Assembly: GCF_041320595.1 (NCBI RefSeq)
Contig: NZ_CP166625.1
Span: 4,772,001-4,836,000 of the forward strand
Direction: 5' to 3'
Length of the DNA stretch: 64,000 nucleotides
Origin: Pleomorphomonas sp. PLEO
Lineage (GTDB): Bacteria; Pseudomonadota; Alphaproteobacteria; Rhizobiales; Pleomorphomonadaceae
Shown: positions 7,974 through 16,499 of the stretch, piece by piece
How positions within the stretch are numbered: position 1 is the first letter of the stretch
Layout of the letters: each line of letters begins with the position of its first letter
The notes under the pieces: model-generated
The model's input: the letters and a program-made list of their open reading frames with translations, nothing else
Databases searched by the model: none
What the model was told of the DNA's origin: nothing
Position numbers and translations under genes: made by a program

Positions 7974-9266
7974 TTACTTCACCGAGCGGATCGGCAGGAC
8001 AAAGAAGGAGCCAAGACCGACGAAGATCACCGCGGCGATGAACAGCACCTTGTAATCGTGGCCGAACATGCCAAGGAGCACGGCGGCCATCGGCGGGCTG
8101 ATGATCTGCGGGATGTTGATGGCGGTGGTCAGCACGCCGAGGTCCTTGCCGGCTTCGCCCTGGACGGTCTTGGGCAATACCTGCGTCATCAGTGCGAGGT
8201 CGATCGACATGAAGGCGCCGTAGCCGATACCGATCAGCGCTGCGTAGATGTACATGCCGTTCATGTTCGGCATCCACAACGGCACCAACATGGCCAGCGC
8301 CATGATCAGGCTGGCGAAGAAGACGAAGGGCTTGCGACGCTTGCACTTATCGGAAAGGTACCCGCCCAGCAGCGAGGCCGTCACCACGAAGACGAAGGTG
8401 ATCGATGATATGTTGCCGATGCTGATGTTGGCATCCTCGTTGGACAGCTTGATGTAGTCCTGCAGGATGTAGAGCAGATAGGTGGCAACCGCCTGATAGC
8501 CCATGTAGATCGCGAAGCGGCCGGCAAAGGCCCAGGCGAAGTCATGCGATTTGAGCGGCCTCCAGAAGCCGTTGAGGAAGGAAGCGAAATCGAACTTCTC
8601 CGATTTCATGTCAGTTGATGGCGCCTCCCGGTTGACGAACACGAAGGCGAGGCAGGTGACGGCAATGGCGATGGCGAAGAAGCCGTAGGCGGTCACCATG
8701 TTGCCCGCCATGCGCCCGGCGACCACGGCGCCCGCCGCGACACCGGCCGTCATGCCGGCGCCGACAAAGCCGCCGGCAAGGCCGCGATTGCTTTCGGAAA
8801 ACCGATCGGCGACCACAGTGGTCAGCGCCGGCTGCATCGAGTTCAGCGCCACGGCGGCCATCACCCAGATAACCGTGATCGACACCAGGCTGGTCATGAA
8901 GGAAACGCCGAACAGAGCCGCGGCTCCCACCAACGCGCCAACAGCGATCCACGGCGAGCGACGCCCCCAGCGACTGCGCGTGCGATCCGACAATGCGCCA
9001 GCGATCGGCGTCGCAAGCGTCGAGAAGATCGAGGTGATGGCGAAGACGATGGCGAGATTGTTCGCCTTGTTCGCCGGATCAAGCGCGGCAATCTGGTTGG
9101 GCAGCAACACGCCAAGCACGCCGACATAGAGCCCCAGCAGGACGAAATTGTTGACCAGAAGCGAGGTCAAGAGGGTCCATTTGCGCGCACCCGCCACATA
9201 AGGCGTGCCACTGGCCTGGTCGAAATCCGCTTCGACCAGCTGATTGGGAAGGCTGGCATCCGACAT
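7974..9266 (-). CDS. MFS transporter, probable deoxyhexose permease
   Basis: A 430-residue major facilitator protein with about twelve hydrophobic segments. It carries an MFS loop motif of the type GALSDRTRSRWGRRSPWI after helix 2, and GGYLSDKCKRRKPFVF in the second half. It is expected in the inner membrane importing the substrate of the cluster. The ATG at 9266 follows GGAGGAAA and matches the start of the cytoplasmic N-tail; an ORF extending to 9464 has no such signal. A strong palindrome lies just upstream at 9283-9307. Confidence 0.85.
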   Translation of the reverse strand: MSDASLPNQLVEADFDQASGTPYVAGARKWTLLTSLLVNNFVLLGLYVGVLGVLLPNQIAALDPANKANNLAIVFAITSIFSTLATPIAGALSDRTRSRWGRRSPWIAVGALVGAAALFGVSFMTSLVSITVIWVMAAVALNSMQPALTTVVADRFSESNRGLAGGFVGAGMTAGVAAGAVVAGRMAGNMVTAYGFFAIAIAVTCLAFVFVNREAPSTDMKSEKFDFASFLNGFWRPLKSHDFAWAFAGRFAIYMGYQAVATYLLYILQDYIKLSNEDANISIGNISSITFVFVVTASLLGGYLSDKCKRRKPFVFFASLIMALAMLVPLWMPNMNGMYIYAALIGIGYGAFMSIDLALMTQVLPKTVQGEAGKDLGVLTTAINIPQIISPPMAAVLLGMFGHDYKVLFIAAVIFVGLGSFFVLPIRSVK

Positions 9267-9282
9267 TAAGGTTTCCTCCGCT

Positions 9283-9307
9283 TTGTAATATATGATATGT
9301 ATTACAA
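9283..9307. promoter_or_regulatory. Palindromic operator upstream of MFS permease gene
   Basis: The inverted repeat TTGTAATA / TATTACAA has a 9-bp centre and lies 17 bp upstream of the MFS start codon, spanning the expected promoter region. Read on the minus strand it contains ATACATATCATATATTA, which matches the 6534 operator core at 14 of 17 positions. Co-regulation by the FadR-type protein is inferred. Confidence 0.65.
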
Positions 9308-9509
9308 ATATCGGAAATATCGGCAAGAGCCTTTCAATGCGACGTAATACGTAGCGATTGCCAGCCAAGGAACCGGTCGCCGACGGCCACTCCCCCGGTT
9401 CGGCTACCGTGACGAGGACGTGATTCAGGCTCCCGAAAGGATCTGCCGGGACGTCGGGACCCAACGCCGATCCGTATCGACCGGGGCAGCTAACTCTTCA
9501 GCCGTGACC

Positions 9510-9591
9510 TCGCTCCACAGGGACGGCGCCATCCTCGACTTTTCCCGTCCAGGCAAGCCAATCGATAACACCGTCATCGAGAGCTTTTACG
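9510..9591 (+). pseudogene. IS3-family transposase OrfB fragment
   Basis: A short translated stretch reading ILDFSRPGKPIDNTVIESF matches the DDE-domain signature of IS3-family OrfB, in which the final E of the triad sits in FIESF. Nothing of the rest of the transposase is left in frame. Between here and 10,025 I see no recognisable gene; reading frames on both strands there look like shadows or scar DNA. Confidence 0.6.
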
Positions 9592-10025
9592 GCGCCCCTA
9601 CCCCCCAGAGGCTTGAACACACCTTGGAAGTGGTCCTTGGCCGGAGACAATCCCTCATGCCCCCTGAACGGACTTGATCTTTCCTGTTGCGTGGACACGA
9701 TGGGCCCCAAGGCGTGGATATCGGCGAGATCAGGAAGCAGCGTCTGCTTCGCCTCATCAAGGCGCACGCCGAGCCCGTCATCCTGATCGAGGCGGTGGCC
9801 GTTATGAGTAAATCGCGCCTGCTCGCCGATCTCGCCACCGCAAGCCACCTGCCGATCCAGCGAGATAGCCAGCCGCCAGAGGCCATCGGGGGCCTCGGCC
9901 TGGGGGGACGCGCCCTCCGATATCCCAGTCGATTGCCTGCCCAGTGTCGCAGGCGGCAACCGGTTGGTGCTTGCGAAGCGCCCGGCCACCGATCTGTCGG
10001 GCCTTGATCGCCTCGTTGTCTTCGG

Positions 10026-10232
10026 CGCGGCTCCTATGGCACCGGGGTTGCCCGCTACGGCCTTTCCGCCACCACCGATGCGCTCGAAATGGCCGCTTCG
10101 TTCCAGCGCTTCCAAACTTCGGGATTCTCTTCCACCACCAGCGACAACGGCAACACCGAGGCCGACGGCTACGACAACAGCACTGCATTGGCTACCGCCA
10201 GCTATCGGGTCAACGATGCGTTAGCGGCTCGA
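10026..10232 (+). pseudogene. TonB-dependent receptor (BtuB-like) fragment
   Basis: About 65 codons read RGSYGTGVARYGLSATTDAL and continue into FQRFQTSGFSS, then NGNTEADGYDN. This resembles the early beta-barrel of BtuB-type vitamin B12 receptors, just after the plug. There is no start, plug domain or remaining barrel, so it is an isolated gene fragment in scar DNA beside the island end. Confidence 0.5.
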
Positions 10233-10486
10233 TCGCTGCCCGCTGCTCTTCATCCAGCCAGAACTCTCCTGCCATGATCCAGGCTCCATCGTTCGACAAA
10301 GTGAATCATGACAGCCGATATTAATTAATTGGCTGATTGGGTTTCGGCCCAAGAGCGCTGAGCGAGGATTTGCGTTGCGAGCAAATGTGGTTGATCGGAG
10401 ACGCAGCCATCGGCTTTCGGCTAGCAACTCCCGCTTTCGAATAAGAATGACTCGATCGGGCTGTGGCCGCTTTCCGCTCAGCATAT

Positions 10487-10520
10487 TGGTTGCAGGGGCA
10501 CACCACCTGATTTGAACCTG
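10487..10520 (-). repeat. Degenerate tRNA-Met 3'-end-like remnant
   Basis: On the minus strand this reads CGCAGGTTCAAATC, then about ten unrelated bases, then CCCCTGCAACCA. The two halves match the T-arm and the acceptor 3' end of the initiator tRNA at 50,751. It is probably a relic of an earlier insertion or deletion at the same target; no complete tRNA can be folded. Confidence 0.45.
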
Positions 10521-10572
10521 CGATGCTAACTAACTGATTTTCTTAGTTCAGGATAATCGCACCAAAACAAAA

Positions 10573-10600
10573 CCCCAGCAACTCATTGAGTTTGCTGGGG
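10573..10600. terminator. Intrinsic terminator, probable original tRNA-fMet terminator
   Basis: The hairpin CCCCAGCAA..TTTGCTGGGG has T-rich tracts on both sides (TTTTCGTTT on plus, TTTTGTTTTGG on minus). On the minus strand it lies directly after the tRNA 3'-end copy at 10,615-10,630. It is therefore where the terminator of the tRNA would have been before the island inserted. From 10,631 to 10,868 I see no gene. Confidence 0.75.
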
Positions 10601-10614
10601 CTTTTCGTTTGTTT

Positions 10615-10630
10615 TGGTTGCGGGGGCAGG
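10615..10630. repeat. Left attachment-site repeat (attL)
   Basis: The sequence TGGTTGCGGGGGCAGG is identical to 50,751-50,766, the CCA end and acceptor/T-stem part of the tRNA gene on the opposite strand. The bases to its right diverge from the tRNA, as expected where island DNA begins. Confidence 0.7.
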
Positions 10631-10868
10631 CAACCTACGAGACCGACATTCGCTACGCGTATCCATCTAGCTGAATACTCTAGGCGGGTTCTCCATCCCG
10701 CTTCTTTGGCCACGCCAACATCGACAAAGCCAATCACCGCAAAAATTGCTGTGTATGAGTTGGGCTATCTTCGCATACTCATTCCAGATGCTGCGAAGTG
10801 GGCATCTTGAGGCGGCTCGGTTTGTTTGAACAGTTTTCGGCCGATTTATAAGTGGTTCTTGGCATCTT

Positions 10869-11081
10869 TCATGCCGCAAGCCGAGAAGGCTGCGGCTGGT
10901 CGAAGTAGACCTGATCGGGTGTTTTCCGGTCAAGCGATGAATGTGGGCGTCGTCCGTTATAGAAGCTCAGATATCGGCCGATGGCCGCCCGAGCTTCTCG
11001 GACCGTGTCGTAGGCGTGGAGGTAGACCTCCTCATATTTGATGGTGTGAGGCGGCTGAGCGTTCTCGAACTTGCCGAGCAA
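10869..11081 (-). pseudogene. IS3-family transposase C-terminal fragment
   Basis: About 70 codons contain KYEEVYLHAYDTVREARAAI and YNGRRPHSSLDRKTPDQVYF, the C-terminal end of an IS3-family OrfB downstream of its last catalytic glutamate. The N-terminal catalytic domain is missing. It abuts an oppositely oriented transposase fragment at 11,045. Confidence 0.75.
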
Positions 11082-11240
11082 CTAGGGAACGCTGCGGAGC
11101 CTTGTCGCCGCCGCGGCGTGAACCGGACAAGCTTCTACGAGTGGAAACGGGGTTCCAGCTCGAAGGTCTCGCCGGCCTGAAGGACCTGCCGCCGATCCAC
11201 GAGTCCCCCGCAGACGACGCCGATCCGTCCCTGTTCTAGA
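11045..11240 (+). pseudogene. HTH-transposase N-terminal fragment
   Basis: The plus-strand reading LELAEQLGNAAEPCRRRGVN, then TSFYEWKR, then (after a frame change) GLKDLPPIHES matches the N-terminal helix-turn-helix region of IS481/IS3-like integrase-type transposases. It is frameshifted and lacks the DDE domain. From 11,240 to 11,399 nothing else is recognisable. Confidence 0.6.
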
Positions 11241-11399
11241 GAGGGCAGCGCGATCTTCCTCCATATTCCGCGTCCCAACCTCGCCTCCACTGCCGGCTGC
11301 ATTGCCGTGGAGCGACGCAACATATTCCACCTGACAAGCAAGCTCCTGCCGGGGACGCTCATTAACATTCATCCCCACAGCTCAGACATGTAGCTAGGA

Positions 11400-12110
11400 T
11401 TACACCCTCAGCAATCCGGTGGAGGGCTGTCGATCCACGTTCACTAGATGTCTATCGAAACTGCGCCGATAGTCCTCCTCGAATGTCCCGAAGCTTCGAT
11501 ATGACGAATGAGCGTGGAACATCACGGTCGCCATTGGGTCCAGGCGCGTCTGATCCGTCGTCAAAATAATAGCTCTTGATACAGCGCTCTTCGGCGAATC
11601 CGGATTGTGAGAGATAACGAGGCGCAAATATCGCTCCCCGACTCCAAACAATATTACCCTTTCACCAAGTCGGATTACCGGTCCTTTATGCAGAGCCTTT
11701 CGTATCGCGTTTGCAGACCCATCCGGAAGAACATCTGGAATACTACGAAACACGAAGCCCCCTCTGGCCTCATCTATATCAAGATCACCGGTAACCACTT
11801 CTCCGCTCGAGCTTCGTCGCACATATCGCGATCTGCCAACGTATGCTGCAAGCGGCAATTGTTCAGCAGAGCTTGTGCTAGTCATACTCATAAGCAGCGC
11901 TAACAGCAGGGCGTCCTCGTCGCGAAAGGTCGCGTTAATAGCCTGGACCTTCGTGTGCTCGTGCGCATCCCTTCCAGAAATCACCGCTTCGACAGTCGCC
12001 TTCGCCAAGCCGGTGTCGCGACGCCATCGCTCTTTAGAAGTGCGCTTCTCGGCAATGGCCTCCTGAATGGACCGTCGGGCCAAGTCGAATATGCTGTCTA
12101 TGATTGCCAT
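11400..12110 (-). CDS. HTH-domain protein of unknown function, divergent from the LysA/MurE-like operon
   Basis: A 236-residue protein that I do not recognise. Residues about 22-62 (RWRRDTGLAKATVEAVISGR and following) look like a small Xre-like helix-turn-helix. Residues 75-90 contain a short hydrophobic stretch (LLLALLMSM). The remainder looks like a compact alpha/beta domain with no motif I can name. It is transcribed away from the operon that starts at 12,297, sharing a 186-bp intergenic region. That arrangement makes it a candidate regulator of the operon, by position only. It is bounded on the left by transposase debris. Confidence 0.55.
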   Translation of the reverse strand: MAIIDSIFDLARRSIQEAIAEKRTSKERWRRDTGLAKATVEAVISGRDAHEHTKVQAINATFRDEDALLLALLMSMTSTSSAEQLPLAAYVGRSRYVRRSSSGEVVTGDLDIDEARGGFVFRSIPDVLPDGSANAIRKALHKGPVIRLGERVILFGVGERYLRLVISHNPDSPKSAVSRAIILTTDQTRLDPMATVMFHAHSSYRSFGTFEEDYRRSFDRHLVNVDRQPSTGLLRV

Positions 12111-12296
12111 TTGCGGGACGGGCTAATTCGAGCGACAGAGACGGGCGAAGAACCGCGAATTCTGGCCGTCCTGGTCAAATCCCTGCAAGATCAGCTCCAT
12201 TTTAACCCAAATTTTCACCTGCCAGTTGTAGCGCGTTCGCGCCATAATTCAAGCCTCAGAGGGAGCAACCTGCCCCCTTCGCAAAGGGTCACGGTC

Positions 12297-13607
12297 ATGA
12301 TCAAGGGAAACAGAGTTTCAGACCACCCATTATACCGCGATGACCAGCTCACTCTCCAAATCGTCGAGAAGTATCACACTCCAACCTACGTATTCGACGA
12401 GAAAACAGTCAGGATGAATGCGCGAGAGATCATGAATTCGATCGCGTATCGCCCTTTCCACCCTCGATATGCTTGCAAGGCTCTCACGATCGGTGCCATC
12501 CTCAATATCGTTAGGGAGGAAGGTTTTTGGATCGACGCTTCGTCGATCAATGAGGTCGATCGGGCGCTGCGTGCTGGGTTCAAAGCCGCGGAGATCTACT
12601 ATACCGGAGAAGGGGCCACTCTGGAGGTCTATAGCACGCTCGTCCAGCGCGGCATTCTCGTAAACTGTACTTCGATCGATCAGATTCGGCTCCTCGGCCG
12701 AGCTGGTGCCACCAGATGCTCACTGCGACTTAATCCTGGCGAAGGGCATGGGGCTAACCATAAGACCAACACTGGAGGGCCCAGCAGCAAGCACGGGATC
12801 TATTTCACGCAAATTGACGATGCGAGGAGCGTCGCCGCAGAGAACGGAATCAAGGTCGTCGGAGTGCATTCGCATATCGGCTCCGGAACGGACTTGAGCC
12901 GATGGCTGTTCATCAAGGACAAAACGCTGGAAATGGCAAAGCGGTTTCCCGACCTAGAGATTGTCAATCTGGGCGGCGGCTTTCCAGTAATTTACGATGA
13001 CGACAAAGATGACGGAATGCCACTAGAGGGGTGGGGGAACGCTCTCTCGGCTTCCATGGACGAGTTCTCTCGCCAGATAGGAAGAAAGGTGGACCTGCAA
13101 ATCGAACCGGGCCGCTTCTTGGTGGCCGGCTCAGGGGTATTGCTCGCCGAAGCGCAAGCAGTAAAGACGACCGACCCTGACGAGCGCTCGGCCGGTTACA
13201 ACTTTGTAATTGTCAACACAGGATTGAATCACAATATCCGCCCGTCCCTATATGGAGCATTCCATCCGATCCGGTTTGTACCGCGCGACGGGGTTTCTCG
13301 GGCCGTAAGCAAGCCCTATGTTGTTGCCGGTTACCTCTGTGAATCAGGCGATGTATTCACCGTCACCGCCGAGAATGATGGAACTTTGGCTCCGCGAGTA
13401 TTTCCGGAAGTACGTGTTGGCGACATCATGGTAATGGCCGGAGTTGGTGCCTACTCGCATTCAATGAAGAGTGAGTACAACTCCATGAATCTTCCCGCGT
13501 CCATCCTGATTGAAGAAAGCGGCCATCTGCGAGTAATCGAGCGTAGAGGCACTCTGGACGACCTAATGAGACGGGAATTGGAGGCTTACGACGATACGTC
13601 ATCATAA
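12297..13607 (+). CDS. Diaminopimelate decarboxylase homologue, E. coli LysA type (orphan paralogue)
   Basis: A 436-residue fold-III PLP decarboxylase. PLP lysine is K61 in YACKALT. Other motifs are HSHIGSG, NLGGGFPV, IEPGRFL, the substrate-site cysteine in LCESGDVF, and GVGAYSHSMKSEYNS near the C-terminus. The stretch NPGEGHGANHKTNTGG with SKHGI matches the E. coli LysA lineage rather than the short YAVKAN type that I would expect as an alphaproteobacterial housekeeping LysA. The expected reaction is decarboxylation of meso-diaminopimelate or a close analogue, such as another D-configured amino-acid centre. The ATG at 12,297 is preferred, with AAAGGG upstream; the longer reading frame from 11,955 overlaps the divergent gene. 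It is first in a three-gene operon, 21 bp before the next gene. Confidence 0.8.
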   Translation: MIKGNRVSDHPLYRDDQLTLQIVEKYHTPTYVFDEKTVRMNAREIMNSIAYRPFHPRYACKALTIGAILNIVREEGFWIDASSINEVDRALRAGFKAAEIYYTGEGATLEVYSTLVQRGILVNCTSIDQIRLLGRAGATRCSLRLNPGEGHGANHKTNTGGPSSKHGIYFTQIDDARSVAAENGIKVVGVHSHIGSGTDLSRWLFIKDKTLEMAKRFPDLEIVNLGGGFPVIYDDDKDDGMPLEGWGNALSASMDEFSRQIGRKVDLQIEPGRFLVAGSGVLLAEAQAVKTTDPDERSAGYNFVIVNTGLNHNIRPSLYGAFHPIRFVPRDGVSRAVSKPYVVAGYLCESGDVFTVTAENDGTLAPRVFPEVRVGDIMVMAGVGAYSHSMKSEYNSMNLPASILIEESGHLRVIERRGTLDDLMRRELEAYDDTSS

Positions 13608-13628
13608 TTCAACGCCGGGAGACCGCAA

Positions 13629-14837
13629 ATGAGACTATCAAGCAATATTGAAAAGGTCATTCGGGACATTGCAGCCAGCGGATCTTCGGGACGAAGCTTC
13701 TATGTCTACGAATTGACTCCTATGGTGTCGAAGATCGCGGGGCTCAGAAGCGCCCTCCCGGAACGCGTTGAGATTTTTTACGCGATGAAGGCGAACCCAC
13801 ACCCAGCGTTCCTGCGAGCCGCTTTGGATGCCGGGATCGGGGGAGTTGAGATCGCGAGTATAGGAGAAGGAAAAAAGGCTATAGAGGCCGGATTTTCACC
13901 TAAGCAGATTGTGTTCACGGGGCCAGGAAAGTCGCCAGAAGAACTAAGATGGGCGGCAACAACCGGCATCCGGTTAGTCCACATCGAGTCTCTGACCGAG
14001 GCCCATCGGCTAAACAGCATCTGTTCCGAGTTGGGAACTACGCAGAATATTCTTATCCGCGTCAATCCAAATTTTCAGGTTCACGGCGCCCAAGCGACCT
14101 TTTCCGGTGACAGTTCGAAGTTTGGGATAGATCAGAACCAGTTCCTCGACAAACTGCATCTTATAATTGCCTTAAGTAACCTTAGCGTACAAGGTCTTCA
14201 CGTCTATTCGGCGAGCGGCGTGCTGGTCGCCAGCGATCTACTGGAGAACTGCCGTAGGGTGTTTGAACTCGCTTCCGTAGTTTCGGAACGACACCATGTC
14301 GACCTCTGTAAGGTCATCGATTTCGGTGGAGGATTCGGCATCGACTATCTTGAAACCGGGGCTGACTTTTCGTTGCCTGAGTATGCCTCAGGACTAAAGG
14401 CCCTTATCGCACGATACGGCTATGAAGATCGACAATTTGTCCTCGAGTTGGGGCGCTATCTGGCGGCTGATAGTGGCTGGTATTGCAGCGAGATACTCGA
14501 CATCAAGTCGAGCTTGGGGGTTAAGCAGGTCGTCTGTCAGGGTGGCTCGCATCACTTCCGACGACCTGTCGCGCTAAAGATCAATCACCCCACATCTATC
14601 GTCTCAATCGGTCGTCCGCCTGTGTTTGAGGAGCAAGAAGAGGTGGTCGACGAGGAGGCGTTCATTGGAGGGGCGCTTTGTAACTCGGCCGACAAGCTTA
14701 CTGCGGAGCCGATCGTTATTCAGCACGCACGTATCGGCGACATCTTTGTCGTCGGTTTAGCCGGGGCCTATGGATACTCGATGAGTCATCTCGATTTCCT
14801 GTCCCATGAACGCCCCGAAGAGGTCGTGGTCCCTTAG
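13629..14837 (+). CDS. Second fold-III PLP-dependent decarboxylase (BtrK/LysA-like)
   Basis: A 402-residue paralogous-fold enzyme with PLP lysine K54 in YAMKANPHP, DFGGGFGIDY, LELGRYL (in place of EPGR), GALCNSADKL (the cysteine region) and GAYGYSMSHLDFLSH. These variant motifs are typical of the BtrK-like group, which includes decarboxylases acting on carrier-protein-bound or unusual amino acids. The His of the usual HIGS motif region reads HVYSAS. Substrate is unknown. Having two different decarboxylases of one fold side by side argues for a dedicated pathway rather than lysine synthesis. The ribosome site GGGAGA precedes the ATG, and the next gene follows after 41 bp. Confidence 0.75.
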   Translation: MRLSSNIEKVIRDIAASGSSGRSFYVYELTPMVSKIAGLRSALPERVEIFYAMKANPHPAFLRAALDAGIGGVEIASIGEGKKAIEAGFSPKQIVFTGPGKSPEELRWAATTGIRLVHIESLTEAHRLNSICSELGTTQNILIRVNPNFQVHGAQATFSGDSSKFGIDQNQFLDKLHLIIALSNLSVQGLHVYSASGVLVASDLLENCRRVFELASVVSERHHVDLCKVIDFGGGFGIDYLETGADFSLPEYASGLKALIARYGYEDRQFVLELGRYLAADSGWYCSEILDIKSSLGVKQVVCQGGSHHFRRPVALKINHPTSIVSIGRPPVFEEQEEVVDEEAFIGGALCNSADKLTAEPIVIQHARIGDIFVVGLAGAYGYSMSHLDFLSHERPEEVVVP

Positions 14838-14878
14838 GGGATCTCTAGTGGAAAGAGCGCCGGTCCGGAGGGATCAAA

Positions 14879-16471
14879 ATGACGTTTGCTGAACTTGTCG
14901 ACATTGTTGATCCGATTTACGTAACATCAACGCTAAAGGCACAGGCGTTAATTTTGTATGGCGCTACAATGGATAGCAGAAAGGTGGATCCCGGCGACAT
15001 CTTCTTCTCGCTTGAGGCCAAGGCCCCAACACCGAGCGGGGATGTTCCAAAGGATGATCGCCCAAGGTTCATCGCGAGCGCGATAGAGAGTGGAGCGCAG
15101 GTTGTCGTATTTGAGCCAGGCCTCAACCTTGACGACCTTCCTGTTGATGATTACGCTCGGTCAAAGGTGATTTTTGTGCAGGTTGCGAACCCTGAGCTCG
15201 CATTTGCGCAGGTCGCCTTTCGCTTTATACAGAAGAGACCCCACCACATTGCTGCGGTAACAGGCACCAATGGCAAGACCTCGACCGTATCGATCCTACG
15301 CGACATTTGGCGGGCCGTCGGGCGAGATGCATACTCCCTCGGTACATTGGGGTTGATTTCGGATGAGCCTCATAATTGTCTTGTAACAGGCCTGACCACT
15401 CCTCAACCCGACGCGTTCTGCAAGCTACTTAAGGCAGTGGCGGAGAAGCACACACGCTCGTACCTCGCTGTTGAGGCTTCGAGCCAAGGGCTAAACGAGG
15501 AGCGGTTGTCGAGCGTTGAGGTCGATGTCGCCGCTTTCTCCAACCTTACACGGGATCACCTGAACTACCACAGCTACAACCGCAAGAAGCGGACTATGGA
15601 CGACGATCTAGGGGCGTTCGAGAGATACGCTGAATGCAAACGGATGCTTTTCCTCGATCGCCTCAAGAAGGAGGGTGTTGCTGTTGTTAATATCGACGAC
15701 CGTTACGGCGTCGATCTGATCACTTCGATATCGGCACAGAGACCGGATGTCCAAATACTGACCTGCTCGTGTGAGCACGCAACAGCCGACTTCTTTGTAG
15801 CATCGGCGACCCAAAGTGACGTCGGGGTTGAACTGACAATGCACCACGGCCCGGAGGTTGTGGCAATCGCAATGCCGTTGTATGGCGCGTTTCAGCGATA
15901 CAATGCGGTGCTGGCTGTCGGAATGGCAGTCGCATCAGGCGTATCATTTGGCGAAGCTGTGGCTGCGCTGGGTCGCGTCCGGCCGGTGCGAGGAAGGATG
16001 GAGTTCGTTGGGGAGACCAACACGTGCGGGCGTGTTTATGTTGATTATGCTCACACGGACGATGCACTGCGGTCGATTTTAACTGGCGCGCGTGAGGCGT
16101 TTCCTGGAAGACCAATCTCGATCGTCTTTGGTGCTGGCGGCGATCGCGACGTAGGAAAGCGTCCGCGAATGGGTCGGGTCGCCGGAGAACTAGCGGACCA
16201 GATATTCGTCACAGACGATAATCCACGAAGTGAAGATCCTGGTATTATTCGCGCCCAGGTCATGGGTGGCATCGTTGAAGCGGGAGCGGAAAGAAGAGCT
16301 GCCTCGGTAGCTCCTCGTGACGTCGCGATCTCCCAAGCCGTTTCGAATCTACCGAAGGCGGGTATCCTCCTGATTGCCGGCAAGGGGCACGAAGACTACC
16401 AGGATATCAAGGGGAAGAAGTTCCCGTTCGATGACGTTGTTGTCGCGTTACGGGCACTGCAGAGACGGTGA
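14879..16471 (+). CDS. MurE-like Mur ligase (orphan amino-acid ligase)
   Basis: A 530-residue ATP-dependent Mur ligase. Motifs are the ATP loop TGTNGKTS at 128-135, VEASSQGL (MurE enzymes have SSHGL), NLTRDHLNYH, YAHTDDAL, GAGGDRDVGKRPRMG, DNPRSEDP and AGKGHEDY. DNPR is the signature that lets Gram-negative MurE recognise meso-diaminopimelate. In the N-terminal domain the DSRKVxPGDIFFSL core is kept, but the loop after it is rewritten and extended (APTPSGDVPKDD), so the acyl acceptor may not be UDP-MurNAc-dipeptide. It probably ligates a diaminopimelate-like amino acid to an unknown acid. GGAGGGATC precedes the ATG. It is the last gene of the operon and transposase debris follows within 30 bp. 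Confidence 0.8.
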   Translation: MTFAELVDIVDPIYVTSTLKAQALILYGATMDSRKVDPGDIFFSLEAKAPTPSGDVPKDDRPRFIASAIESGAQVVVFEPGLNLDDLPVDDYARSKVIFVQVANPELAFAQVAFRFIQKRPHHIAAVTGTNGKTSTVSILRDIWRAVGRDAYSLGTLGLISDEPHNCLVTGLTTPQPDAFCKLLKAVAEKHTRSYLAVEASSQGLNEERLSSVEVDVAAFSNLTRDHLNYHSYNRKKRTMDDDLGAFERYAECKRMLFLDRLKKEGVAVVNIDDRYGVDLITSISAQRPDVQILTCSCEHATADFFVASATQSDVGVELTMHHGPEVVAIAMPLYGAFQRYNAVLAVGMAVASGVSFGEAVAALGRVRPVRGRMEFVGETNTCGRVYVDYAHTDDALRSILTGAREAFPGRPISIVFGAGGDRDVGKRPRMGRVAGELADQIFVTDDNPRSEDPGIIRAQVMGGIVEAGAERRAASVAPRDVAISQAVSNLPKAGILLIAGKGHEDYQDIKGKKFPFDDVVVALRALQRR

Positions 16472-16499
16472 CCTCGGAACTCGCGATCGGGCCGAAGAT

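Noticed and set aside
9680-10025. Possible gene between the transposase fragment and the BtuB-like fragment
   Set aside because: Open frames exist on both strands, but none has a start signal, recognisable motif or consistent coding pattern.
11955-12296. N-terminal extension of the LysA-like protein
   Set aside because: The extra 114 codons overlap the divergent HTH gene and are unrelated to LysA; homology starts at the ATG at 12,297 with a ribosome site.
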